Origin: Nitrosotalea sp.
Lineage (GTDB): Archaea > Halobacteriota > Syntropharchaeia > Alkanophagales > Methanospirareceae
DNA: 32,761 nucleotides
NCBI GenBank assembly: GCA_020725315.1
Contig: DYFG01000002.1
Coordinates: 1-32,761, forward strand
Direction of reading: 5' to 3'
Shown here: piece by piece, positions 14,146 through 24,175 of the stretch
Layout: every line of letters starts with the position of its first letter
Position numbering within the stretch: position 1 is the first letter of the stretch
Program-made: the position numbers and the translations under genes
The notes under the pieces: model-generated
What the model was told of the DNA's origin: nothing
Seen by the model: the letters and a program-made list of their open reading frames with translations, nothing else
Database searches by the model: none

Positions 14146-16558
14146 ATGTTCTTAAAATCGCTCACGCTGAAGAATTACCGAAAATATAAAAATACGTCTG
14201 TTGAGTTCCCGGATGGCGTTATAGGCATTATCGGGTTAAATGGTGTGGGGAAGACCACTCTGGTTGAGGCGATAGGCTGGGCTTTATTTGGCCATCATGC
14301 AGCTCGAACAACTAAAGAGCAGATAAAAAGGGAAGGTGCATCGCCCCATGAGCCATGCAGCGTTGCCCTGGAATTCGAGCTGGATGGTGATAGTATGAAG
14401 TGGTAAGAGAGATGGTAGGCAAGAATTTAGTGCCAAAGGCACGTCTCGTCATCAATAGAAGACTCATAACGGACAATGCTGATGAGGTCACCGCAGTAAT
14501 AGAGGAAAAAATCGGCATGGATTACTTGTCCTTCTTCATTTCGGTCTTCGCACGGCAGAAAGAGTTGAACGCGCTCTCAGCTATGAGAGCCGCGGAGAGG
14601 AAGAAGCTCGTGCTCCGAATGCTCGGCATAGAGCAGATAGAGAGGAGTATACAGGCGATAAGAGAGGATAAGAGAGGTAAAGAGAAGCGGATAGAAGGTA
14701 TAAAAGCGGCAACTGTGGATAAAGAAGGCAGAAGGAAGATAGATGTGCTTACAAGTAAGCAAGAAGAATCGGAGAACGCGAAAGAGGCACTTTTACCGAT
14801 TATAAAAGATATAGAAGCCTCTACGCGTGCTAAAGAGAGAGAGGTGGAGAAATCAAAAGAAGATTTGGGGATCGCCACGAGAACCTATGAGAGATACGTA
14901 GCGTTGAGCACTAATCTGGGCGAGAGGCGAAGTGATTTGGATAATGTGAGGAAGCGGGGGGAAGAGAGGGAAAAGGAGCTCACTGATCTGCTTGAAAAGA
15001 AAGAACAGCTTGAAGGAATTGCTGATAAAGAGGCACATTACTTCCAGATGCGGGAGAAGAAGGAGGAACTCGATTCGTTGCGAGAGAGATATCAACGCAA
15101 GCTCGAGCTGGTGGAAAGGGAAGAGAAAACCTCGCTGGAGCTCCAAAAGCGTGAGGAGAACATAAGAGGGTTGAAGCAGCAGAGTGCAGAATTTGAAGGC
15201 GTCGAGGAGCAGGTGAAAGCGGTAAAGAGGATGAGGGATGAAGTACAGAAACAAAAGGAGATTATACATTCAAGACTCGGCGCTTTTAAATCACTGATAG
15301 TAGAGCATAAGAAGGAGATAGAAGAGAGTAAGGGAAAGAAGAAGGGAATAGAGGATTTGGGTCCTGAGGGCGAATGCCCGATGTGTGAAAGGAAATTGGG
15401 ATTACATTACGAAGGGCTCGTAAAGAAGCTCCACGAGGAGATACAAACCCAAACGAAAAAACTCCATTCGATTTTTAACGAATACAAAAGTAAAAAAGAG
15501 GAACTTGCTTCTTTGGAACGTGAAGAAGCATTGCTCGTACAGAGGGATAAAGAGCTGGATATGCGTATAAGGGAGAAGCGCGCGCTGGATATGCGAATTG
15601 TGCATGAAGGGCGTGAGTTAGAGCGGTGGAAGAAGGAATTTGAGTTGATAAAGAGCGATTTGAAACCGCTCATGGCTGTGGAATTTGATGATGATGCTTA
15701 TAGAGAGGTTATTTCCGCTATAAAGGATCTTGAAGTGGTTTATAGGAAGATACTCGGGTTACGAGCGGAGATAGGGAGGATTGACGAGGTGGAAAATAAT
15801 CTGCGAATGTTACGTGAATTGGAACGCAGAACTTCGGAGGATATAACGGTTCTGCAAAGACAGATAGACGAATTAGCATTTGATAAGAAGGAATATGATG
15901 AGAAGAGGGCGAGGTACGAACGGAAGAAGGAGGAATTGAACGAATTGAGGCTCAAGCTTTTGGAGAGGAGAAACGAGTTCGAGAACGTATGTAGAGAGAT
16001 AGCGCGTGTCATAGAAGAAATGGAGGAGCAAAAGAGGTTACTGGAGGAGAAGGAGAACGAAGAGACGGAGATACTGTATCTGAGCTTGCTGGACAAGCTC
16101 ATGAATGACTTCAAGGTGTACATGGTCGGCAGGATTCGTCCGATGCTCTCTGGTTATGCATCAGATATGCTGAGACGGTTAACGGATGGTAAATACAGCA
16201 TGCTGGAGCTGGATGAGAAGTATGATGTCTTCATCTATGACGAAGGCACACCGTATGAAATAAACAGGTTCTCAGGCGGTGAGGAGGACTTAGCAAATCT
16301 CTGCCTCAGACTTGCGATTTCCGCAGTGGTTGCCGAACGGAGTGCGATTCAAACGAATTTTATTATCCTCGATGAGATCTTTGGCTCACAGGACGCTTTT
16401 CGGAGACGGAATATTATTTTAGCATTGAATGAGTCTCGAAGAAGTTCAGACAGATATTTTTAATCACGCACATAGAGGACGTGAAGGATTATATGGAGTA
16501 TGTGCTGCGGGTGATCGAAGATGAAGAGGGCGTGAGTTCGGTGAAGATGGGGGAGTAG
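14146..16558 (+). pseudogene. rad50: Rad50-like SMC ATPase, broken by two frameshifts
   Basis: Three reading frames joined give a near-complete Rad50 of about 804 residues. Frame 1 (14146-14406) has the N-terminal FLKSLTLKNYRKYKNTSVEF and Walker A GLNGVGKTT. Frame 2 (about 14400-16463) has coiled coils, the zinc hook CPMC (about residue 410), the signature FSGGEEDL (about 708) and Walker B FIILDEIFGS. Frame 3 (about 16446-16558) has the C-terminal FRQIFLITHIEDVKDYMEYVL. Each break is repaired by adding one base, near 14400 (expected K-V-V-R-E-M) and near 16443 in GAAGAAG (expected R-R-K-F-R-Q). No slippery site is evident at 14400. Mre11, HerA and NurA are absent nearby. The gene may be decaying, or the read may carry two single-base errors. 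Confidence 0.82.
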
Positions 16559-16648
16559 GCTAAGTCAATTCCGCAGATCTGCAAGGCACTAACTTGACTA
16601 TCAATTTATCTATTCTTCTATCATAATTATATGCTTTGGTAGAATGAT

Positions 16649-17506
16649 ATGAAATCAGTGGAAACTCTCATTATATTTTTGAAAGGGCTATTCATGGGAA
16701 TAGCAGATATAATACCTGGTATTTCTGGTGGTACAATTGCACTGATTACTGGTATTTATGAAAGGTTGGTTCATGCGATAAGTAAAATAGATTTTAAATT
16801 TGTTACTTTTTTTCTGAAAGGCGATTTTGACGAAGCAAAGAAAAATATCAGTGAAATAGATTTTAAATTATTCATTCCGCTGATTTCAGGTATTGGTTTA
16901 GCGATTTTACTTATGTCTAACATGATATATTTTCTCTTGCAAAACTTAACTGCTATCACTTATGCTTTCTTCCTCGGTTTAATCTTTGCGTCTGCAGTTT
17001 TACTTTACAAAAAGGGAGAGGGCATATCCGTCAAAAATATTTTATTTTCATTCATTGGATTTATATTCGCCTTTTTATTTGTGGGATCTGGTGCACTACA
17101 ACTTGGGCATTCCTTGCCCATTATTTTTATTTCTGGCACCTTAGCTATATGTGCAATGATACTGCCAGGGATTTCTGGCGCATTCATATTGCTTTTCTTG
17201 AACCAGTATGAATATATGCTTTTTGTACTGAAGAATTTGCGGTTCTTAGAAATGTTCACATTTGGTTTCGGCGCTTTAATCGGTATTTTATGTTTCTCCA
17301 GAGTTTTAGATTACGCACTGAAAAAGCATGAAAACTTTATTATCTCTTTTCTTATTGGCTTGATGTTAGGTGCATCACGGCTTCCATATCAAAATATCGT
17401 GAACACGTTGGATTCGATTTTGCCTGTTTTGATTTCAGCTATGCTTGGTTTTTCCATTATTTTTATCTTGGAATATATAAAAAATTATAGAGTACAGAGA
17501 GATTGA
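16649..17506 (+). CDS. DUF368 membrane protein (polyprenyl-phosphate transporter family)
   Basis: A 285-residue integral membrane protein with the DUF368 signature near the N-terminus, GLFMGIADIIPGISGGTIAL. A second, related half carries CAMILPGISGAFILLFLNQY around residues 168-187; the two PGISG loops mark an internal inverted duplication. About eight hydrophobic segments are visible. Bacterial members (PopT type) have been shown to translocate undecaprenyl phosphate. By analogy an archaeal member may recycle dolichyl or polyprenyl phosphate used for glycosylation. It is AT-rich compared with SepRS, whose ATG lies 9 bp after its stop. Substrate in this organism is inferred. Confidence 0.9.
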   Translation: MKSVETLIIFLKGLFMGIADIIPGISGGTIALITGIYERLVHAISKIDFKFVTFFLKGDFDEAKKNISEIDFKLFIPLISGIGLAILLMSNMIYFLLQNLTAITYAFFLGLIFASAVLLYKKGEGISVKNILFSFIGFIFAFLFVGSGALQLGHSLPIIFISGTLAICAMILPGISGAFILLFLNQYEYMLFVLKNLRFLEMFTFGFGALIGILCFSRVLDYALKKHENFIISFLIGLMLGASRLPYQNIVNTLDSILPVLISAMLGFSIIFILEYIKNYRVQRD

Positions 17507-17515
17507 GAACGAGCA

Positions 17516-19117
17516 ATGAAATTTGACCCAAAGCAGATAAGAGAAGATACGAGCACGGATTTTGAAGCTGCATGGATAGAAGGTGTGAAATACGCACGTG
17601 AGCGGAGACTTAACAGAGGATATCCACGCTCATTGCGCACGGTGAGCTATGGAAAGCCTCACCCTGTCTTTGAAACGATACAAAAGTTGAGAGAGGCGTA
17701 TCTGCGGCTCGGCTTTGAAGAAGTTATGAATCCGGTAATGATAGAGGAGGAGGACGTGAAGAAGCAGTTTGGAAAAGAAGCACTTGCTGTCTTAGACCGC
17801 TGTTATTATCTCGCGGGATTGCCTCGTCCTGATATCGGCATCTCGGAGGACCGGGTGAGGATGATGAACTCGTACTTGGGTAAAGAATTATCGAACGAGG
17901 AAATAGAGGGGCTCAAGACTACATTGCACCGGTATAAAAAAGGCGAAATAGGGGGCGATGATCTGGTCTATGAGGTGGCATACAGTATACGTGTGGGGGA
18001 TATGAAAGTAACGAAAGTGCTCGATACGGTTTTCCCGGAGTTAAAAACCCTCTCTCCTCTCTCCTCCCGTGCTACATTACGAAGTCATATGACCTCTGGC
18101 TGGTTCTTAACACTTGCCGAAATCTGGAATAAAAAGCCATTACCAATAAAATTATTCTCAGTGGATAGATGTTTCCGGAGGGAGCAGCGTGAGGATGAAA
18201 TAAGGCTTCGTAATTATCATTCTGCATCATGCGTCGTATGTAACGAAGAAGTGAGCATAGACGATGGTAAAGAGATCGCAACAGGGCTGCTTTCTCAATT
18301 TGGCTTTGATAAGATAAAATTCAGAAAGGACGAGAAACGCTCGAAATATTACATGCCTGAGACTCAAACAGAGGTTTTTTGCTATCACTCTCGAATTGGC
18401 TGGGTGGAATTAGCGACGTTTGGTATTTATTCCCCCACTGCATTGGCGCGCTATGACATTCCGTATCCCGTGGTGAACCTGGGGTTGGGTGTAGAGCGAT
18501 TAGCAATGATAGTGTACGAGCAGAACGATGCGAGAGCATTAGCATTGCCACAATTTTACGCACCATGGAAGTTGAGCGATATGGAACTAGCTGAGCTGAT
18601 AAGCATTGAAAAGACACCAAGCACGCTGGAAGGTGAGAATATAGTTAAAAGCATAGTACAAGTGTGCGAAGATAAGGGGAATGAGAAATCACCGTGCGAG
18701 TTCCTTGCCTATGGCGGTGCCCTTTTCGGGAAAGAGATAGAAGTATGGGTAATTGAGCAAGAGGAAAACACCCTTTTATGTGGTCCCGCGTATCTGAATG
18801 AGATAGTTGTATTCGAAGGATCTATAGTTGGCATACCGAGGAAGGAGGAATGGGAAAAGGTGTTTGATGAGGGGGTGCCCACAAACATACGGTTTGTAGA
18901 TGCATTTGCCGCATTTGCCGCTTATAAGATAGAGGAAGCAGCTAAAAGTGAAGGAATCGAGAGGGAAGACGTGGAAGTAAAAGTAAAGATCGTTAGAAGC
19001 GGCGCGGATATAAATATAAAGATAGATGACGTGGCGATGCGGTATATCACCGCGATGAAGAAGAAGATAGATATGCGGGGTCCTGTTTTCATTACCGTGG
19101 TTGGTAAAAAGGTCTGA
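17516..19117 (+). CDS. sepS: O-phosphoseryl-tRNA(Cys) synthetase (SepRS)
   Basis: Charges tRNA(Cys) with O-phosphoserine, which SepCysS then converts to Cys-tRNA; this is the methanogen-type indirect route to cysteine. The 533-residue length matches the family. It begins FDPKQIREDTSTDFEAAW and shows class II synthetase features: a motif-2 region with FSVDRCFRREQREDE, TEVFCYHSRIGWVELATFGIYSP, and motif 3 LGLGVERLAMIVY. The C-terminal half has the SepRS-specific anticodon-binding region. It is co-directional and closely spaced with the DUF368 gene; no functional link is known. SepCysS and its partner SepCysE are not in the window. SerA at 6-7.7 kb supplies the precursor of phosphoserine. Confidence 0.95.
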   Translation: MKFDPKQIREDTSTDFEAAWIEGVKYARERRLNRGYPRSLRTVSYGKPHPVFETIQKLREAYLRLGFEEVMNPVMIEEEDVKKQFGKEALAVLDRCYYLAGLPRPDIGISEDRVRMMNSYLGKELSNEEIEGLKTTLHRYKKGEIGGDDLVYEVAYSIRVGDMKVTKVLDTVFPELKTLSPLSSRATLRSHMTSGWFLTLAEIWNKKPLPIKLFSVDRCFRREQREDEIRLRNYHSASCVVCNEEVSIDDGKEIATGLLSQFGFDKIKFRKDEKRSKYYMPETQTEVFCYHSRIGWVELATFGIYSPTALARYDIPYPVVNLGLGVERLAMIVYEQNDARALALPQFYAPWKLSDMELAELISIEKTPSTLEGENIVKSIVQVCEDKGNEKSPCEFLAYGGALFGKEIEVWVIEQEENTLLCGPAYLNEIVVFEGSIVGIPRKEEWEKVFDEGVPTNIRFVDAFAAFAAYKIEEAAKSEGIEREDVEVKVKIVRSGADINIKIDDVAMRYITAMKKKIDMRGPVFITVVGKKV

Positions 19118-19208
19118 AGGACGATGATGAAGAACTATAAGAGCTTCTTGAATTCCTCTAGGAAAGCCAGACTGGAAAAGTCACCTGCTGAAGTTGCCTT
19201 GTTTTAAT

Positions 19209-22200
19209 TCAACCAAAAATCCTCTCTACTTTATCTTTGTTTTTCTCATATTTTTCACTTCGTATACATTCTTTTTTAATTTCCTCAGGCGATGGTATTT
19301 TCATATTCAACCCTCTAAAAGTTTCTTCAAATTCGTTTAAAAGCAATATTAGTTCTTCTTTAGAATTAATATTGCATTCAAAAATAACTTTCTTAAACCA
19401 AGAAATGATAGACCTATTAATCTTAGCGATAAATTCTTCTTTATTATCTACTTCGGATAGGGCTGTTTTAAATATAGAAGCGGTGTTCGCAAATATTGAT
19501 TTTTTTAGAGTTTTTAAGCCTATATAAAGGCTCGCATATATTTTATTGTGCCATGCAGAAGAGTACTTTCGATCAAAATCCAAAGCTTTATCACAACTCT
19601 CCTTAGCTCCTTCACATTCTCCCATTTCATTAAGAACATACCCTTTGTTATCCCATATCGAAGCAACGTATCTCGGATTAGATTTATCAAGACCAGACTC
19701 TAAAGCCAAATCCCAAGCTTTATCTAAACACTCTAAACTCTTTTTATACTCTCCTATTTTACCAAGAGCTTGACCTTTGTTATTCCAAGGTTTAACAAAT
19801 TTTGGATTGATCTTTATAGATTGATCAAAACATTCTATTGCCTCAGGGTATCTCTGTAGCATGATAAGCGAATATCCCTTATTGTCCCATGTAACTTCGT
19901 TATCGGGTTCTAATTCTAAAGCCCTATCATAGCATTTTACCGCTTTTTCTTCGTTCTCCTTCCCTCCTAAGCTATGAAGTGCGTACCCTTTGTTATACCA
20001 CGCAGGAGCATAATCTGAATATAATTCTATACTTTTATCATACCATCCTATTGCCTCCTTTATTGCTTCCTGGCTTTTCGCTAATTTAAAGAGATATAAG
20101 CCTTTATTGTGACATGCAAAAGCATTTTCTAGATTTAATTTTAAAGCTTCGTCGGCGCATTCTAATGCCTTATCATATTTCCCTAAATTACCCAAACTCT
20201 GTCCTTTGTTAATCCACACAAAAATGTTTTTCGGCTCTAACTTCAAAATTTTATCAGCATATTCTACCGCCTTCTTATATAAAGTCTTATCATATTTTCC
20301 TAACTTTGTAAAAGCATATTCTTTATCGTATAACGTATCTAATCTCTCAGGTTTTGATTCGATGGATAGTAAATCAACCAACGATGCATCTAAAATGTCA
20401 TTTAATGACAGCGTTGATATCTTTCTTTCCCCTGCCAATATCAATTCAATTCGCTTTTTAAGTAACTCAACTCTTGTTTGCGAGTCCGTTAGATTATTAT
20501 TTCTTGACATTTCTAAAGCCTTCTCACATTCTTCTAATGCATCTTTTAGAAATTCTGTTTTTTTCTCTTCAGGAATAGCGAGCAATCTTAAGTCTGTTAA
20601 GCTATTTGCTGTTGCTATTAGGGAGTCAACAACTTTCTGTGGATCACTCTCTCTATATACTTCTATGCATAAGTTAGCTCCTTCTTTGAACCAATTTGCA
20701 GCTGATATAGCATCTTCTCTTTCTTCATGTATCTTTCCAATTCCAATTTTTGAGAGATGGCTATATTTTCTTTTATTTTTTTCTTCTTCTATCTTTAAAT
20801 TTTTCTCAAAAGCCTCATGTGCTTTGTCAAGCCTTCCATCATAAAAATACTCCCATCCCAAATTATACCAAGAATCCAAATTATCTCGATTGAAAAATAC
20901 TGAGAACTCAAAACATATTACTGCTATCCTGTGTGGTATTTGTCCAATAAAATCATCAGCGATAGTTTTAGCTGCCTTGCCCCACCTTCCAGACAATATC
21001 CATCTATTTTCTTTCTCCTTCTTCATATCACCAGTTAGTAAGTGATAAGTAAAACCTCTAGTATTGATCGCTGCAGAAAAAATTCTATGAAAAACCTCTA
21101 AAATTTCTTTCTTACCTTTTAGTTTTTCTGCACTATCTTCATGATATTTTGCTGTACACTCTTTCTTCTCTTTCATTTCGTCAAAGGAAATATCAGTTAA
21201 TTCTTTCAAAGCTTGCTCTGCTATTCTATTGTTATCAATATCATAGGATTGATAGAGAGCGCTAATTTTTAAATTGTTGAGATCATTAGCATCCCAGCCA
21301 ATCAATCTTGGATCAATGTTGTCCAGCAATTCTTTAATTTTATACCACTTTTTCGATAGCTTTTCTCTTCCTTCTCCTTTAATGGCAGAATCCGTTATTT
21401 CAAAAATATGTTCTAATATTGGTATAACGAAACTTTTACTAACAAACCATTTGTTATATTCAAATAGCCATTTTCTATCATCTTCTACTTCAGACCTCCC
21501 AAGAGATGATCTTTTTTCTATTGCTTTCTCCAAATCGCTTATGGCTTCTTCTAGCCGACCAAGTCGTGCATTTGCACGTGCTCTTTTACTTAAAATTCCG
21601 CCAATTTCGTAGTTGTACAAATCTCTGCTTTCTTGTATTAGTTGTTGTGGTTGTAACTTTTCACTTATTTCTATTACTCTTCCGTACGCCTTTATTGCGT
21701 TATCAAAAACTTTTATAGCTTTCCGATACTTTTCTTGCTCTAACAAAATTTTTCCTTCCTTTTCTAAAGTGTTAGCCAAATCGATCCAGTTTCTATATTC
21801 ACCAGCATAACATTCGATTGCTTTTATTGCTGCTTTCTCTTGTAGTTTAATATATCCAAGTTCAATATCGACTGGTAATGCAGGTTTTTTGCAATAATCT
21901 TCCACTTTGTCTATCAAACTTCCATAACCTCTGGAAGTGTTCTGTATATTTGCCGATTCTATATACCAATTCAATGCTTCATCATCTTCATTCTTTTTCT
22001 TGTGGAAATCTCCAAGCATCCAGCAAGACCAATAATCTTTGCGATCTAAGTTTATTGTCTCTTTATAGAACTCAATGACTGAATCACAATCTTCAGCAGA
22101 TACTTCATTAAAAGCTCTTTTCCATAAAAGCGAAAAAGTTTTTAGAAGGAATTGCGAAGGTATCCCAAAATCTAAAATTTCAGGGCGTGATTTAAGAGTA

Positions 22201-24155
22201 CTTGTTAAAAAGTCTGTTTCCAATCTTAATATTTTTAATTTTGTTTGAATCTTTAGTCCCTTCGCCTCTATACCCCATGTTTTTGCCATATCTCCTACAA
22301 TGTGCCAAGTGTCTATCTCTTTATGTGAGAGCGAGCCATTCTTCAAGTCTTCCTGAAGTTTAAAAATAAAGCGAACAATCCAGTTAGATAATCTCCCGGT
22401 ATCTACAATTTCCACAAAATCACTGATTAACTGATTGAGTTCTTCAGGACGTTTTTGACTTTTTTTATCTAATAAATATTCTTCTATGGCTTCTTTCCAA
22501 TCTGCTCTTAAACGAAATTCGTCTACATTTTCGAACTTGGTGGATATGCAGTAAAATTTCAATAGATTTTCGACTCTCGTAAAAATTTCGTCAGGCAATA
22601 AATTTTTTGGTTTATTTTCTAATAAGTTTTTATCTAATTCATTAATACCCCACGCTACGAATTTATTAATAAACTCTTTAGTTATAGAATAATTTTGATG
22701 GGTTAAGAGTAAAAATAATGCGGGGAGAACTTTATCACCTGCTATATAATAATCCCGTTTAATGGTATTCCAAATAACCTCAGTTGTGCCAGGACCGTTT
22801 GGATATTCTTCAAGGATCTTTTTTGAGAATGCTTCCTCACGATGAGCTATGTCTTCAATTATAAATGCCATGTAACCAACATTCCCCTTGCTTTTCTCAA
22901 CTGTAATTTTTACACATTCATTAAATTCTGCACTATCGAAAGAAAAATCGCATTTGATTTTATAATAATCAAGGTATCTCATAAGAGTAGACCTTACAAG
23001 CTCTACCTTCTCAGAAGAAGATTCGGGTTTTAATAATGGCCACTCTCCTATGTACCAACTAATCCATTTATCTACCTTCCATTTCTCTTGATCGCTAAAT
23101 TCTTTTTTAAAAGTTTGACAGTGATCGTCTCGTAGAGTAGCAATTAATCTATAACCATTCTTAAATACACTCTCAAATAGTATCATACATTTCTCTATGT
23201 AGTTCTTATCACTCTCCGCTCGACGTAAACCATCTATTACCAATAAGATCTTATCTGGTCCATATTCTCTAAGTTTCAATTTACTATCAATTTGGTCCAG
23301 AACTTCTTTAAATTCCTCTGCTGTTAGAGAAGGATTTATGAAAAAAATTGTTTTCCAATCGCTGGTCTTCCTTTTAAAACATTCATCTATAAGAGATAGC
23401 AAAAACGTGGTCTTACCAACTTTTGGTTCGCCAGTGATTAATAATTTTTTATAATGATGTAATTTATCAACTACACTTTTTATATCTTCTTCAACTTTTG
23501 ATCTCTCTCCAAAATAGAACAAATTCTCTTTCTTCTTTTCAAATTCTCCTTCTTCAAATGGATACTCTATAAAGTACCCATTTGTTGTTATCTTATAGAA
23601 TTCGTCAGAAGTAGTAACCTCTTCAAACAAGTTTGATTCCTTAACTAATAGGATTCTCTCAAATTTTTCAACCTTTGGTTGCAAATCCAATACATACCAG
23701 TCTTTTGGAAAACACTCTTCAATTTCTTCAAATTTTTTAAAAGTAAATATGAATCTCGCATTTCTTAGGTGCTGACTATTCTCAATAATTTTGTTAACTA
23801 ACTTACGTATTTCCTCAATGTTGTTATGACAGTTTTCAATGATATAGTATTGTTTCTCGTTTTTATACCTTTCAAGATTTTTTATAATATACTCAAATGC
23901 ACTCCCATACTTAAACTTTTCATCTGCTCTTGCGAACAATATATGTTCTGTTTCTTCTTCAAGAAGAGTACCTATTCCCTTCCATAGCCCTTCCCTTTCC
24001 CTTTCTTCTCCTACAATAATACAATTTTTCCCTTCATCAAAATTCTTTAATACTTTTTTATAAATATCTAGATTAAGGGTAACCTTTTCTTTTATATCAT
24101 TCAGCTCGGTTTTAGAAATGCTACTCCAGTGGCTAAAGACGCCCTTCATTTTCAT
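19209..24155 (-). CDS. Giant STAND-like P-loop NTPase with TPR repeats
   Basis: A 1648-residue soluble protein. Residues about 40-165 look like a degenerate P-loop domain: IIVGEEREREG where a Walker A should be, then YYIIENCHNN. Residues about 235-480 are a full NTPase, with Walker A TGEPKVGKTT (241-250), Walker B ILLVIDGL (303-310) and IATLRDD (338-344). A helical stretch follows, then TPR-like repeats; the C-terminal third has about seven tandem units with the recurring WxNKG phrase (for example WINKGQSLGNLGKYDKALEC). This architecture (NTPase plus repeat sensor) is that of STAND regulators, including antiphage and apoptosis-type proteins. No effector domain is evident within it. It follows a 3-TM protein gene by 20 bp. 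Strongly AT-rich. Function unknown. Confidence 0.85.
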   Translation of the reverse strand: MKMKGVFSHWSSISKTELNDIKEKVTLNLDIYKKVLKNFDEGKNCIIVGEEREREGLWKGIGTLLEEETEHILFARADEKFKYGSAFEYIIKNLERYKNEKQYYIIENCHNNIEEIRKLVNKIIENSQHLRNARFIFTFKKFEEIEECFPKDWYVLDLQPKVEKFERILLVKESNLFEEVTTSDEFYKITTNGYFIEYPFEEGEFEKKKENLFYFGERSKVEEDIKSVVDKLHHYKKLLITGEPKVGKTTFLLSLIDECFKRKTSDWKTIFFINPSLTAEEFKEVLDQIDSKLKLREYGPDKILLVIDGLRRAESDKNYIEKCMILFESVFKNGYRLIATLRDDHCQTFKKEFSDQEKWKVDKWISWYIGEWPLLKPESSSEKVELVRSTLMRYLDYYKIKCDFSFDSAEFNECVKITVEKSKGNVGYMAFIIEDIAHREEAFSKKILEEYPNGPGTTEVIWNTIKRDYYIAGDKVLPALFLLLTHQNYSITKEFINKFVAWGINELDKNLLENKPKNLLPDEIFTRVENLLKFYCISTKFENVDEFRLRADWKEAIEEYLLDKKSQKRPEELNQLISDFVEIVDTGRLSNWIVRFIFKLQEDLKNGSLSHKEIDTWHIVGDMAKTWGIEAKGLKIQTKLKILRLETDFLTSTLKSRPEILDFGIPSQFLLKTFSLLWKRAFNEVSAEDCDSVIEFYKETINLDRKDYWSCWMLGDFHKKKNEDDEALNWYIESANIQNTSRGYGSLIDKVEDYCKKPALPVDIELGYIKLQEKAAIKAIECYAGEYRNWIDLANTLEKEGKILLEQEKYRKAIKVFDNAIKAYGRVIEISEKLQPQQLIQESRDLYNYEIGGILSKRARANARLGRLEEAISDLEKAIEKRSSLGRSEVEDDRKWLFEYNKWFVSKSFVIPILEHIFEITDSAIKGEGREKLSKKWYKIKELLDNIDPRLIGWDANDLNNLKISALYQSYDIDNNRIAEQALKELTDISFDEMKEKKECTAKYHEDSAEKLKGKKEILEVFHRIFSAAINTRGFTYHLLTGDMKKEKENRWILSGRWGKAAKTIADDFIGQIPHRIAVICFEFSVFFNRDNLDSWYNLGWEYFYDGRLDKAHEAFEKNLKIEEEKNKRKYSHLSKIGIGKIHEEREDAISAANWFKEGANLCIEVYRESDPQKVVDSLIATANSLTDLRLLAIPEEKKTEFLKDALEECEKALEMSRNNNLTDSQTRVELLKKRIELILAGERKISTLSLNDILDASLVDLLSIESKPERLDTLYDKEYAFTKLGKYDKTLYKKAVEYADKILKLEPKNIFVWINKGQSLGNLGKYDKALECADEALKLNLENAFACHNKGLYLFKLAKSQEAIKEAIGWYDKSIELYSDYAPAWYNKGYALHSLGGKENEEKAVKCYDRALELEPDNEVTWDNKGYSLIMLQRYPEAIECFDQSIKINPKFVKPWNNKGQALGKIGEYKKSLECLDKAWDLALESGLDKSNPRYVASIWDNKGYVLNEMGECEGAKESCDKALDFDRKYSSAWHNKIYASLYIGLKTLKKSIFANTASIFKTALSEVDNKEEFIAKINRSIISWFKKVIFECNINSKEELILLLNEFEETFRGLNMKIPSPEEIKKECIRSEKYEKNKDKVERIFG

Positions 24156-24175
24156 CCACTATTTCTTCTAAGAGC

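Noticed and set aside
14390-14410. Programmed -1 frameshift in the Rad50-like gene
   Set aside because: No X XXY YYZ heptamer at the break, and a second break exists 2 kb downstream; a mutation or sequence error is simpler.
15740-16123. Ser-rich 127-aa minus-strand ORF in rad50
   Set aside because: Reverse complement of coiled-coil codons (Lys/Glu rich) yields Ser/Phe runs; a typical shadow.
19124-19207. 27-codon ORF after SepRS (MMKNYKSFLN...)
   Set aside because: No clear RBS, no recognisable motif and no sign of conservation; treated as chance.
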